Positions 14,201 through 22,324 are shown, counted from the stretch's first letter. The stretch is 36,281 nucleotides of DNA from Candidatus Poseidoniaceae archaeon (GCA_938030705.1 CALHIR010000008.1:1-36281); one strand, 5' to 3'. Notes: a model not told the origin generated them from the letters alone. Translations and numbers: made by a program.

Positions 14201-16581
14201 GTTCCCGTAGCGTCAGCGCCCTCAACGGTCAGGCGGAAGGCCCCGTTGACTTCCCCGTCCCGTTTTCCGTAAACGTAGATGTTCCACGCATGGTCCATGA
14301 GGTGGTTGGGCACGGAAAAAGTGGTCTCGAGCGTGGCGATGTCGGTACCGGCACCGGAATAGGACGTGCAGTTGTCGATAATCGTACGTCGCAAGGTCGT
14401 GATGTCATCGTCATCAAGAGCGACATCCCAAACCATCACCTCGTCGATCATGCCTTCAAAGTAGGCGCTACCGGCTCGATTCACGCCCAATTTGTACAAA
14501 TCGATGTTGTTGAATGACCCGTTGGGGTACACCTCGCTGTTGACGAGCACGCCGTCCATGTATTGGCGAAGGTCGCCATCGTCAAACACCGTGACCAAGT
14601 GGGTCCAGCGCTGAGCCACCACATCGCCAAAGGCCTTGGATTGGTTGTTATGAAGTTGCCATTTGTTGCTTGAAATCATGTGTTGGAAGGACAAATTGGA
14701 GCCGGCTTGGTCGTCCACGGCAAAGGTCGAAGCATAGGTCGCCTGAGCGGTGGTGTTGGCCCAGACCCACTGGCTGACCGTCATGTTACCATACCAGTCG
14801 TCAACATTCACCTTCGCCATGTCGTTCGTGCCATCGTACCACAAACACGAACCGTCGGGGCACGTTCTCCAATTGCTGCTGTCCATGCCGGTCAGCGTCA
14901 GGTTGGCCGCATCCGAACCGTTGTCAACCGCCGTGCTCCCCGTGCCGTCTTCAAACGCCCAATGGTGGACGAGATTCGAGGCTTGAGGGGCCAGGTCGGT
15001 AGCGACGTAAAAGGCCGATGAGGGTATGGTGGCCTTGCTCGTGTTCGGCCCCTGCCATGAGAACACGAGGCCGTGCGGGCCTCCACCTTGGAAGAACTCA
15101 ATGCGGAATTCATGGAACCCCTCACTGAGATTGAGGTAGCCCGAACGTTCGCGCATGCCGTGCATCCCGTAATTGGTCACAAGCGACTGGCCGTTGACCC
15201 AAAGTTCTGAGCCATCATCGGAATTGATGAAAAAGGTCCAATTTCCCGTTTCAGGTACATCGATCAGCCCACTAAATCGAGCACCCCAATCCGTCTTGAA
15301 ACGGTCGTCAAGGCCGGGATAGGCGTTGGAGGATGAACCTCGGTTGAGGTGCGGTTCAATTTGGACCCTGTCCGGGCTTCGGTCGATGAGGGACGGCATG
15401 CTGGAAGAACTGAAACTCACACCGTCGTTGTCAAAATATTCACCGTAAATGCCCTGCAAGCCTTTGCCACCGTCTTGGTCGCAATCTGTACGGAGGCTCG
15501 CTTCAAAGGCGCCGCTACCTCCTTGTTTGACTTCGGTTTGGTAGGACCAATTGAACTCGTCTTCCGGGGCCACGGTTGGTGAGGTATGGGTCCAGTACCG
15601 TGAGCCGCTTTGCCAAGAAGCGTCTTGTGTGTCAAAACCGCTGTTGGGGAGGTAATTTTTGTTCCAATTCCCGTCATTACTGCCCCATGAAGCATAACCC
15701 ATCACGTTGGAAATATTGGTCAGGAATTCCGTTTCTTCGTCAAAATGAACCGGCAATCCCAGGCTTTGGTTGAGCGTCGTGTTGGCCGTGTACAAGTCAT
15801 CGTTCCAAAATTTGTAGCCCGAACCGTTTCGGTTGGTTGCCAAATCAAGAACGAAGGTGCCCCGTTGGCCCAGACTTTGGTTGGCTCGTTCAATCAGTTC
15901 GAGGGCTGTCTCCACGGTGTACCCGGTTAACCGCGTTACCAAAAAGAAGCCATATTTGCTCCGGGAGAACGGCTCCATGGCCTTTCCAGCAAGAGGCCCG
16001 TAGTCGTGAGTGTCCCAGTAATTGGAGCCGATGGAACTGTTGTAGGCACCCCCCAACAAGGCTAATTCTTGGTCAAAACTTGCTTTATCGTTTCCACCGG
16101 AAACACGGAGCGGGATGCCTTTGGTCGTCACCAGATAGTTGAGCCCATTCACCGTCGTACGGTTTTGCAACATTTCAAGGAAAGGGGTTGCAAAATAGGT
16201 GTTGAACTGATTCCGGTTGATGGTCTCCCCCGTTGGTGTGCCGGAGGCGTTGAACAAGAAGACGCGATCCAAGGAGATGTTTCTCGCAGCGACGAAGGCC
16301 CAACCGATGGTGCGACTTTCTTCCGAGAGGTTGTTGATGAGCACGCCAACATCGCTGTAATCGATGACGCTGTCGTAGCTGAAGCCTTCGGGAACGGCGA
16401 TGCTCTGCCACGGTGTTTGGTTCCAGACATCCTCAGCGGCTCCGACGAGAAAACCCGAAAAGCGAGCATCTTCAAGGCGGGGCTCCTGTGATTTTTCCTC
16501 AAACATGACGTCAGGTGAACTGGGGAGAAGAGAGAGCAACAACAAGGCCACAAAAGCGATGCTGGACGCCTTCGTGGACAT
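11287..16581 (-). CDS. Giant surface protein: split TIGR03790-like domain, PA14, LamG, CARDB
   Basis: This 1764-residue secreted protein has a signal peptide (about 1-22). Residues 65-310 resemble the first part of the TIGR03790 family (GLNYLVTTKGIPLRVSGG, VTRLTGYTVETALELIERA, VMGYASWGSND). A PA14 domain follows (about 374-520; GNWTFFINSDDGSELWVNG), then a LamG/concanavalin-like domain (about 535-735; FEGMIDEVMVWDVALDDDD) and a beta-sandwich (about 750-855). Residues 860-952 then resume the TIGR03790 pattern (YEPYLTAVG, SWMAVVVGDPKMAPY). A CARDB-like domain (about 958-1055), several Ig-like repeats, one membrane helix (about 1648-1670) and a 94-residue cytoplasmic tail complete it. The tail holds two copies of a PEGWT motif 17 residues apart. 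PA14 and LamG suggest glycan binding. No enzyme activity is established for TIGR03790. Confidence 0.88.
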   Translation of the reverse strand: MSTKASSIAFVALLLLSLLPSSPDVMFEEKSQEPRLEDARFSGFLVGAAEDVWNQTPWQSIAVPEGFSYDSVIDYSDVGVLINNLSEESRTIGWAFVAARNISLDRVFLFNASGTPTGETINRNQFNTYFATPFLEMLQNRTTVNGLNYLVTTKGIPLRVSGGNDKASFDQELALLGGAYNSSIGSNYWDTHDYGPLAGKAMEPFSRSKYGFFLVTRLTGYTVETALELIERANQSLGQRGTFVLDLATNRNGSGYKFWNDDLYTANTTLNQSLGLPVHFDEETEFLTNISNVMGYASWGSNDGNWNKNYLPNSGFDTQDASWQSGSRYWTHTSPTVAPEDEFNWSYQTEVKQGGSGAFEASLRTDCDQDGGKGLQGIYGEYFDNDGVSFSSSSMPSLIDRSPDRVQIEPHLNRGSSSNAYPGLDDRFKTDWGARFSGLIDVPETGNWTFFINSDDGSELWVNGQSLVTNYGMHGMRERSGYLNLSEGFHEFRIEFFQGGGPHGLVFSWQGPNTSKATIPSSAFYVATDLAPQASNLVHHWAFEDGTGSTAVDNGSDAANLTLTGMDSSNWRTCPDGSCLWYDGTNDMAKVNVDDWYGNMTVSQWVWANTTAQATYASTFAVDDQAGSNLSFQHMISSNKWQLHNNQSKAFGDVVAQRWTHLVTVFDDGDLRQYMDGVLVNSEVYPNGSFNNIDLYKLGVNRAGSAYFEGMIDEVMVWDVALDDDDITTLRRTIIDNCTSYSGAGTDIATLETTFSVPNHLMDHAWNIYVYGKRDGEVNGAFRLTVEGADATGTVLSTNTSATKTFTTSWASQTMRMRPHTNATELTIRVGLDIDSISTVGSLYVDTVLLRAIRPHMDWVNGSIADTAVSTGGRSFNWGTSYGQSLVADLLEDGVSGVKGYVYEPYLTAVGLPSALLPTYASGYNLAESHAAANRYTSWMAVVVGDPKMAPYTDVLHDINLVEVRAVGDVNQGEATTVEVLVENLGMAASNGTLEIRTVLGNILLNQTQLNLPAGDAAGSRATVNLTMVSTTDGLLDLRIRYINGSPERNYGNNLLSFSVDVNAPPEILDVYCSAPALSRGEYTICSVEVNDDEGVTNTTLEWQIVQENESWNDSRWSTLFMGSVNPTLWETSLVIPTHASLGSVTLRATVRDGNNMTMSTVTENVTRIVDAPRTWFGPHVSGVDPPNWNNASMLPNRPPVGLYRHQTSLLTVCVMDADYDINTAPPVFMTSRGTLGNVSFVPQSAANLYCYTASFSLEIGSSLEDVDIELRTHEGSLLLQRTIRVADRAPEVTVRVESTSGETLDRVVGDGNEQVRVLVNDVDDPQTSFVGDLTLQWPGGEPIQLPLDISGTENTTVIPLEQIQIPLEAGELMLTATGRGQHGATAGTTLNLPFLLTPPRIVLFEACDRTDVVRNMTFGQIATLVVGISSDRPLQSTTAQLTQSGWAINAPSMEAPIWAQGDTPEPCRLNGSAPEGTDLIYFRLKLDNSLVDGPGKVVFSTVDLDGLVKSQSLDLMFQHAPTTFEPITFSEAKPGLDLYTNITVADLDGLDRVVCAFNLYGPDDALLSQSVVPAGPEGVFSNELSHRYPVTVALANSSLTVSITCLDNLQQSFFVNATVEVGGADACVTCDSTDQNTQGPSSEETTTNLSFVLPIALLASLLALTGWLVRKRTILDEEAAWTTNENKPYVNTEDLFESEETEGLLDEPLAQDLPDIVPEGWTLEDYKTWLNGPLPEGWTAEQWAHYVEESKDTLSAHEAQSEG

Positions 16582-16688
16582 GGTTAAGGCAGCATCGCAG
16601 CCGATTTAGCGGTATCGCCTTGGGGTACGGGTCAGCGAAGCCGGTGAGCGCGGCAGATTTTCACCCGTTTCATCAAAATGCGGGGCAG

Positions 16689-16695
16689 ATAATAT
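16689..16695 (+). promoter_or_regulatory. TATA box of the macro-domain gene
   Basis: ATAATAT is centred about 29 bases before ATG 16721, so the transcript probably starts within a few bases of the start codon. The 139-base divergent gap holds no other clear signal; CTAAAT about 30 bases before 16581 could serve the giant gene. Confidence 0.55.
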
Positions 16696-16720
16696 GTAGG
16701 GTCGCCTTCTCTTAGAACCG

Positions 16721-17359
16721 ATGGCCGAACTTTACATGGCACGAACCTGCAAACATGGCGTCCTACGCGTCGTTGGCGGTGACGTCTGGAATCACAGCGC
16801 TGATGTGCTTATCACGCCTGCCAACAACCGCCTCTCTGGACGAGAGGGCCTCGACGGCATGGTTCACCAAAAGGCGGGGAAGGAACTGACGCAAGTCACC
16901 CGAAACATCTGTTTGGAGATGCGCAAAATCAACGCACCACCCTGTGCTGTGACCAAGAATGTCATCACCGAACCGTTTGGCCTTGCTGAAAATTTCAAGC
17001 ACATCATCCACGCTGTCGGACCCGATTGTCGCCGACCAAACCAGGACGAAGCCCGTCGTGAACTCTTGGCGGAGACCTATGCAAACCTCTTTGATACCAT
17101 CGAAGATATGGGCGATATCACCTCGGTGGTTTCTCCTCCTCTTTCCATGGGCGTGTTTGCTTACCCGCACCGAGAAGGCGCCCGCCTCACCCTGCAAGTG
17201 TTGCTTGAAATGCTGGACGGGGAGAAGGACTTTGGAATCCGAAACTACACCATCGTGGTCAAGGAAAAGAACTTCATCAGCAACATGCGAACCGTGTACC
17301 GAGAAGGTGAAGACCAGTTCCCCGGCGTGGACACCACGATGCAGGATTCAGTTCGCTAA
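16721..17359 (+). CDS. Macro-domain (ADP-ribose-binding) protein
   Basis: The 212-residue protein is a single macro domain. It begins GVLRVVGGDVWNHSADVLIT, with PANNRLSGREGLDGMVHQKAG as the first ligand-binding loop, then FKHIIHAVGPDC and the second loop SPPLSMGVFAYPHREGAR. Macro domains bind ADP-ribose and can hydrolyse ADP-ribosyl groups, O-acetyl-ADP-ribose or ADP-ribose-1''-phosphate; which one applies here is unknown. The start at ATG 16721 fits the TATA box 29 bases upstream. Its stop overlaps the convergent gene by 12 bases. The C-terminal 25 residues after the domain appear unstructured. Confidence 0.9.
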   Translation: MAELYMARTCKHGVLRVVGGDVWNHSADVLITPANNRLSGREGLDGMVHQKAGKELTQVTRNICLEMRKINAPPCAVTKNVITEPFGLAENFKHIIHAVGPDCRRPNQDEARRELLAETYANLFDTIEDMGDITSVVSPPLSMGVFAYPHREGARLTLQVLLEMLDGEKDFGIRNYTIVVKEKNFISNMRTVYREGEDQFPGVDTTMQDSVR

Positions 17360-17893
17360 GCGGTTGTTGATTCGGTCGAGTTGACCGTCAAGCGATGTGC
17401 GTTCTTCAGCGACCTTGGTTAACGAAGCGCTCTCCAGGTTTCGTTCGATGGAAAGTTTGAGGCGCTTGATCTCGTTGATACGTTGCGTTCGGTCTTTGGG
17501 GCGGTTCACGGCACTGCGCATGCTGAGGAGCCATTCCTCCAAGAGAGCAGCTCCCCATTCGGGGACCCGAAGTTCGCTCGACAGGTAGATGCTTTGGCGA
17601 CGGTGCTGAAAACGCGTCTTTCCTTCGTTGGTCCGAATCCCTTGAATGGAACCGGGGTTCCATGTCTCAAGAGGGACATGGAGGTGTTGTTGGATGTTGA
17701 GTTTACCCTCGCTGTCGATCAAAAAATCAGCGATGAGGACACTCGCTGAAAGGCGAATCAGAACCTGCACGATATCGTCGTGGTTGGCCCAGTCGGAAAC
17801 GCGGACGGGACGCTCACCCCATGTTTCTTCACACCAGACCTCGATGGCCATGTTATGGGGGTGCATGGGCTTGAACGCACGCCGACCCATCAT
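17348..17893 (-). CDS. Hypothetical protein with C-terminal coiled coil
   Basis: This protein has 181 residues from ATG 17893. An N-terminal alpha/beta region (AIEVWCEETWGERPVRVSDW, VLIRLSASVLIADFLID) is followed by EWGAALLEEWLLSMRSAVNR and a charged helical tail (INEIKRLKLSIERNLESASL and on) likely to form a coiled coil. No family recognised. The frame extends to a TTG at 17932; ATG 17893 and ATG 17851 are both reasonable starts and no ribosome site decides. It diverges from the site-2 protease and overlaps the macro-domain gene tail-to-tail by 12 bases. Confidence 0.7.
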   Translation of the reverse strand: MMGRRAFKPMHPHNMAIEVWCEETWGERPVRVSDWANHDDIVQVLIRLSASVLIADFLIDSEGKLNIQQHLHVPLETWNPGSIQGIRTNEGKTRFQHRRQSIYLSSELRVPEWGAALLEEWLLSMRSAVNRPKDRTQRINEIKRLKLSIERNLESASLTKVAEERTSLDGQLDRINNRLAN

Positions 17894-17963
17894 CAAGTTT
17901 TGTCCCGTTCGGAAAGTGGGGACGCGTATCAACGTTCAAGACGGAACGGGGTTTGCGTAAACC

Positions 17964-19421
17964 ATGGTGGGGTCCTGGGGTTCGGTTCAGGCGGACTGGA
18001 CGTTGGTGTTCGCCCTCCTCATCGGTTGGTACGTGCTCATCAAGACGTGGGAGCGAAACGGAACCCTTGACCGCTGGAACGCTACCCGTGCCCTTGGCAT
18101 TGTTCTGATGGTTCGAACCCAGCGCGGCCAGCGCCTCTTGGATTGGTTAGCCCGCCCACGTCGTTTTTGGCGAGCTTATGGCGAGGTCTCCTTGTGGGTC
18201 TGCTCTGTTTCCATGCTCGTGGTGGCCCTGGTGGTCCTGCTCGCCTTCGTCACCTCGCTGATTTCGCCACCGACCGCCTCCCCCCCTTCGGCCAGTGAAT
18301 TGGTCGCTGTGCCCGGTTTGAATCCTGTGATTCCGTTGGGATGGGGCGCATTGGCGTTTGTGATCTCGCTGGTGATTCACGAATTCGGTCATGGTTTGTT
18401 GGCTCGGGGCCACGGTATGCGCGTCCGTTCCTTCGGCCTGCTCCAACTCGGCCCGCTCCCTTTGGGTGCCTTCGCTGAACCGCAATCGGATGAGTTGATG
18501 CGAGCACCTCGAAGGGAACGTCTGCGCATGTTCGCTGCGGGGCCAGCGACCAACCTCTTTGCTGCGCTGATCATGTTGCTGTTATTGGGAGGGCTCGCTT
18601 CTCAAATCGTAGCCAAGGAGGATTATATTCACGTCCAAGGTATCGTTTTGGACGGGGGGGCCGACCAAGCCGGAATGCAACCGTGGGACACCTTGGTATC
18701 CATCGATGGCGAACCGGTCCACACCACAGAAGATTTCAGAGACATCCTCCTGGGCTACCGGAGCAACGACACCGTCGACATGGTGGTCATCCATCAAGAC
18801 GGAACGCGAGAAACGCTGCAAGCCACCTTTGGCGACAAATATCAGTACTACACGGAACTGGGATGGAGCGAGGACGTCCTCGCCAACCTCGATGTTCAAC
18901 CTGGCGATGCGTTCCTTGGTGTTGAAGGCCTCTCCGAAGGCACGGCGGGGGTCGATCGTTTGGCTGGCCCCTTCTCTCCCCGTTGGGACGGAAACTTGGC
19001 CCAGCGAGCGTTGGCCCTTCCCTTCCATATACTCACGATTCTTTTGATCCCGTTTGAACTTGGAGGGGTCGCCATTCATCCCTTTGAAGAAGCGTTGATG
19101 GTCGCTGGCGACGGGGTGATTGGTACCGTTTTCGGCACCGATGTTCTGATCTTCTTGTGTCACCTGATGTTCTGGTTGATGTGGGTGAACATCCTTCTCG
19201 GTTTCACCAATTTGATTCCCATGGTGCCGTTTGATGGGGGCCACATGCTTCGGGATTTGCTCCATGCCTTCCTCAGCGGGGTGAAGCGCGTGGGTCGAAA
19301 ACTCAAGCTGTGGGACCTGCATCCGATGTGGGTGGACCATATTTCAGCGCGAGCATCGAGTTATTCGTCCCTCATGCTGTTGGTCATGCTGCTCTTCACG
19401 ATGTTCATTCCTTACCTTTGA
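17964..19421 (+). CDS. Site-2-type intramembrane metalloprotease (M50) with PDZ domain
   Basis: The 485-residue membrane protein carries the zinc motif HEFGH (139-143) inside the hydrophobic segment ALAFVISLVIHEFGHGLLA, and the third ligand in NLIPMVPFDGGHML (Asp424). One PDZ domain lies between them (about 210-300; QGIVLDGGADQAGMQPWDTL). This is the site-2 protease layout. Family members cut transmembrane substrates such as anti-sigma factors or signal-peptide remnants within the bilayer. At least five membrane segments are visible, including a leading one at about 12-27 and one at about 77-100. It starts 70 bases from the divergent hypothetical gene and overlaps the resolvase gene by 17 bases at the 3' end. 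Confidence 0.92.
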   Translation: MVGSWGSVQADWTLVFALLIGWYVLIKTWERNGTLDRWNATRALGIVLMVRTQRGQRLLDWLARPRRFWRAYGEVSLWVCSVSMLVVALVVLLAFVTSLISPPTASPPSASELVAVPGLNPVIPLGWGALAFVISLVIHEFGHGLLARGHGMRVRSFGLLQLGPLPLGAFAEPQSDELMRAPRRERLRMFAAGPATNLFAALIMLLLLGGLASQIVAKEDYIHVQGIVLDGGADQAGMQPWDTLVSIDGEPVHTTEDFRDILLGYRSNDTVDMVVIHQDGTRETLQATFGDKYQYYTELGWSEDVLANLDVQPGDAFLGVEGLSEGTAGVDRLAGPFSPRWDGNLAQRALALPFHILTILLIPFELGGVAIHPFEEALMVAGDGVIGTVFGTDVLIFLCHLMFWLMWVNILLGFTNLIPMVPFDGGHMLRDLLHAFLSGVKRVGRKLKLWDLHPMWVDHISARASSYSSLMLLVMLLFTMFIPYL

Positions 19422-20076
19422 ACAACGGAAGGACAGCGGATCGTCGTCGTTCCAATTCGGCGAGGATATCGGTCGCACTTTGTTGCCGGTTTTCCGCCAT
19501 GGTCGTGGATTGGGGGCGGTGAGCTCGCTCTTTCAGAGCGTGGAGGGGGGTCTCTTCGCCTCCGAGCGGCGAACACATCATGCCAAGGAACTGGTTCAGC
19601 GGCATACCTTGTTCCCAATCAATGAACGGTGAACCGTTGCGATTCAACGGGAGCGGGGGTATCATTTTCGCCATACGAGCCAGCGTGCCGGTCAGGCCCT
19701 CCGTCTCAACGCGAAAAAGACGCCAAGAATCGCCTCGGACCCCTTTCCGACGGTGGGCGTATAGCGGCATCAGGCCGGAACGTTCCCCTTCTCGAATCAT
19801 GGCGTTGAGTTGGTCCTTGGTGCGGCCTGAAAAATACAGTTTTTCAGCGCGTGTCGTTTTCACCTCGATTGGGAAACAGCAATCTCCCCGAAGCGCTACC
19901 AAATCACCGCTTCCCTCCATGCCCGAACCGGCGGCCCGAACAACGAGGAAGGGACGTTCCAAAACACGACGTGTTCGAGCCTTTTCCTCCGGTGTACAGC
20001 TTTTCGTCACGGCATGGACGCCTTTTTCTGTACCGGACAGAACCTCCCGAAGCTCCCGCTCATAGGCTCCTGTCAT
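19405..20076 (-). CDS. hjc: Hjc-type Holliday junction resolvase, with C-terminal extension
   Basis: From ATG 20076 the product is 223 residues. The nuclease core shows Hjc features in order: YERELREVLSG with Glu6/Glu8, FLVVRAAGSG, GSGDLVALRG with Asp58, FPIEVKTTRAEKLYFSG with Glu71 and Lys73, then QLNAMIREGERSGLMPLYA and WRLFRVE. This is the PD-(D/E)xK-like active site that cuts four-way junctions symmetrically. Compared with a typical Hjc of about 120-135 residues it has an insertion of about 20 residues before the second strand and a 100-residue C-terminal extension of unknown role. The upstream 37 codons in frame lack protein character and the start matches the family. It diverges from the RuvC-like gene across 125 bases. 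Confidence 0.88.
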   Translation of the reverse strand: MTGAYERELREVLSGTEKGVHAVTKSCTPEEKARTRRVLERPFLVVRAAGSGMEGSGDLVALRGDCCFPIEVKTTRAEKLYFSGRTKDQLNAMIREGERSGLMPLYAHRRKGVRGDSWRLFRVETEGLTGTLARMAKMIPPLPLNRNGSPFIDWEQGMPLNQFLGMMCSPLGGEETPLHALKERAHRPQSTTMAENRQQSATDILAELERRRSAVLPLFKGKE

Positions 20077-20201
20077 GGGTTGACATCGGCGTCTATCGTT
20101 CTTGATAACTTCGGAAGACAAACGCCGCAGGAACCGAGTTTCGTGGAGCCTTGATTTCGCCAACCGATAGGTTAGAACGAGGCCCATGGGTGGGGGGTGA
20201 T

Positions 20202-20948
20202 GTGAAGCCGTTGTACGTTCGAACGGACGATTTTCGTCTGGCGCATCGGCTCCTGGCCGAATTTAAACGGCGAGGACTTCCTGCCCAACAACGCTCGCTC
20301 AGCGATGCGATTGAAGCCGATGCCTATTGGTTTGGCACACCCGACGAAGTTCATCTTCTCGGTGGGCGAGGGGTGGCCGTGGAACTTGACGAAGTTACCG
20401 AGACCGTGTCAACCTGGCTTTTGTCCCGTCAGTTGAACGGGCCGCCAGCCCAACTCATCATCGGCCTTGACCCGGGTCCCCGCCCAGGTTGTGCCTTCTT
20501 TGCCGACGGTGTTCTCTTGGGCAAGCGTGAGATGGATTCCATCGATGAATCGCTTGAGAGCGTGGTGAACTTGGTCGAGCACACCAATCCTGCTCAAGTC
20601 TTGGTTCGAATCGGCCATGGCGCTCCCGTTCACCGAGATCGCTTGATCAATCGCATCCTATCGCTGGGTTATCATGTTGAAATCGTGAACGAACACCGAA
20701 CGAGCGCCGGGCAACCGCGTCATGCACACGGTTCTGCGGCGCTCAAAATCGCCATGATAGCGGGGGCACCCGTTCATGAGCAACGAGATATTCGCGCTTC
20801 AACAGGTGAACTGCGCAACCTCCAACGCATCAGTCGACAACGTTCCAAGGGGCAATTGACCATCTCCTTGGAAACGGCCATGCGCGTGAGTCAAGGCCAT
20901 CTCACGATGGACGAGGCGCTCAAAGAATCGGGTTATGACGCCTCTTGA
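20202..20948 (+). CDS. Predicted RNase H-fold (RuvC-like) protein
   Basis: The 248-residue protein contains LIIGLDPGPRPGCAFFADG, closely resembling the first catalytic strand of RuvC (GIDPGxxxxG). Acidic and His residues are spaced further on (VLVRIGHGAPVHRDRLINRI, VEIVNEHRTSAG, AHGSAALKIAMIAG), and a helical C-terminus looks DNA- or RNA-binding (NLQRISRQRSKG). This suggests an RNase H-fold nuclease, but whether the full acidic triad is present is not certain. The start is set at GTG 20202, directly after GGGGGGTGAT; the frame runs back to TTG 20151. It diverges from hjc and overlaps the signal-peptidase gene by 16 bases. Confidence 0.7.
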   Translation: MKPLYVRTDDFRLAHRLLAEFKRRGLPAQQRSLSDAIEADAYWFGTPDEVHLLGGRGVAVELDEVTETVSTWLLSRQLNGPPAQLIIGLDPGPRPGCAFFADGVLLGKREMDSIDESLESVVNLVEHTNPAQVLVRIGHGAPVHRDRLINRILSLGYHVEIVNEHRTSAGQPRHAHGSAALKIAMIAGAPVHEQRDIRASTGELRNLQRISRQRSKGQLTISLETAMRVSQGHLTMDEALKESGYDAS

Positions 20949-21916
20949 TCCAACGCTCGCTTGGCCAGTTCCGTCATTTCAGGGGACCGGTTCAACCACC
21001 AGCGAAACACCCATTCGGACATTTGAGGGGCGAGCAACACGGCTCCAAAGACAGCAAAAAGGGCGATGAAAGAAGACGACGGTACGTCTCTTGTACCGTA
21101 GGAATCCGGCCCACCCACCATGAGTTTCACGGTTCCAAGCCACGGAATCTCTCCCCCGGCAACCCCCAAGACCCAATCGTCTCGAACTGGACCGACCACA
21201 CCTGAAGGGCTGTGAACACCCGCCGAGCCGTTGGTTGCACCGGCGCCTTGGTCCACTGAGCATTTGTTGTTATCACCCAAGGTCAACATGCCTTCATGGG
21301 TGGGTTTCCACTGCCATACGACAAGGTGGGCCTCAACACCTTCGTGTGCGGGTCGTTTGCAATCGTAATACGCTGCATCCGTGCCGTCAAAATGCACGGT
21401 GACGTTAGCTACATTCTTTACCGAGGTCCCTGGAACTGTCCACGTCAGGATACAGGAGCCCCGAAGACCGTCATCTGCGACTCGCTCAGCATCGTAGGTG
21501 GCTTCCTCCGGGCACGGGGCGTCAGCCCCTCGGTCGGGGGAAACGGTTTCTTCCGCCACCACGCGCATGATGGCCCGATGGATAATGGGGGTGCCTCCCT
21601 CACCGTTCTTTGCGTAAATGATGACGTCTCCCTCGAGACCGTGTTGGCCATAGCCGTAGGCGGAGTTGCTTGGGTCGGTGGCTTCAGCGTAGGTGACGAT
21701 GGTGTCACCGGGCTGGTCGTGCACAAGAATGAGGTCTCCTGCATCGATGCTGCCCAACTCGCCGCTTTCATCGTGAATCATGGATTTGGATTCGACGACC
21801 ACCAACGGGGGCATGGAGCCGGTGTGGATGAACATCGCCCCAACCAAACAGGCGATCATGCCGATCGCAAGCGCCAACTCAAGGAGCAGGGTTCGCAAAG
21901 GGTCGTGATCCGACAT
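20933..21916 (-). CDS. Signal peptidase I, archaeal/ER type (S26B)
   Basis: The 327-residue membrane protein has an N-terminal anchor (about 12-32) and the signal-peptidase boxes: ESKSMIH with nucleophile Ser45; GDVIIYAKN then TPIIHRAIM with His113, which in archaeal and ER enzymes replaces the bacterial Lys; and LTLGDNNKCSVDQ with Asp215 and Asp222. It would remove signal peptides from exported proteins such as the large surface proteins here. An insertion of about 100 residues between the His and Asp boxes, containing three Cys and sequon-like sites, makes it larger than most archaeal enzymes. A second membrane helix (about 281-300; SFIALFAVFGAVLLAP) lies near the C-terminus. It follows the small membrane-protein gene by 15 bases. 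Confidence 0.93.
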   Translation of the reverse strand: MSDHDPLRTLLLELALAIGMIACLVGAMFIHTGSMPPLVVVESKSMIHDESGELGSIDAGDLILVHDQPGDTIVTYAEATDPSNSAYGYGQHGLEGDVIIYAKNGEGGTPIIHRAIMRVVAEETVSPDRGADAPCPEEATYDAERVADDGLRGSCILTWTVPGTSVKNVANVTVHFDGTDAAYYDCKRPAHEGVEAHLVVWQWKPTHEGMLTLGDNNKCSVDQGAGATNGSAGVHSPSGVVGPVRDDWVLGVAGGEIPWLGTVKLMVGGPDSYGTRDVPSSSFIALFAVFGAVLLAPQMSEWVFRWWLNRSPEMTELAKRALDQEAS

Positions 21917-21931
21917 ACGGTGGCCTCGGAA

Positions 21932-22324
21932 TCACCGCTTCACGCCGCGGCTATCAAGGAATGCTTTCCACTGCTCGAGGTGTCCAGCACCCAAAGCTTC
22001 TGCAGCATCATCTCCTTCCGCCTTTCGGCGACGAAGTTCGGACGTTGATTGAATCTCTTTCAACTCCTCAATCACGGCGACATAGCCCTTGAAGCGGAGA
22101 TATTCAGGAAATGAAATCAGCAAGAAGATCAACGAAAGAACGGCCCCGATGATGGCCCCTCCCGTGAAATCATTCCAGTTTGCGTGGTCTTGGAGGAAGA
22201 GAATTTGATACATGCACGCAACGAGCAGAACACCACTCAAACCTGCAGCCATGGCGCTTATGGCGAATTGTTTTCCGTGTTGTTTGGCCCAAATCCGCCC
22301 GAAGAACGTCCCCTCTTCGCTCAT
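21932..22324 (-). CDS. Small two-helix membrane protein
   Basis: The 130-residue protein from ATG 22324 has two membrane segments (AISAMAAGLSGVLLVACMYQ and GGAIIGAVLSLIFLLISF) and a charged cytoplasmic C-terminus (VIEELKEIQSTSELRRRKAE). No family recognised. The start has GGTGA upstream; the frame extends to 22402 without other support. It lies 15 bases upstream of the signal peptidase gene, so the two are probably co-transcribed, but a link in function is unproven. Confidence 0.75.
   Translation of the reverse strand: MSEEGTFFGRIWAKQHGKQFAISAMAAGLSGVLLVACMYQILFLQDHANWNDFTGGAIIGAVLSLIFLLISFPEYLRFKGYVAVIEELKEIQSTSELRRRKAEGDDAAEALGAGHLEQWKAFLDSRGVKR

Noticed and set aside
18110-18125. GGTTCGAACCC, another T-arm look-alike
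   Set aside because: It lies inside the site-2 protease coding sequence with no other tRNA parts.
18582-19340. Minus-strand frame of 252 codons
   Set aside because: Antisense to the well supported site-2 protease gene and without domain features.
21296-22048. Plus-strand frame of 250 codons
   Set aside because: Antisense across the signal peptidase gene, whose catalytic boxes are clear on the other strand.
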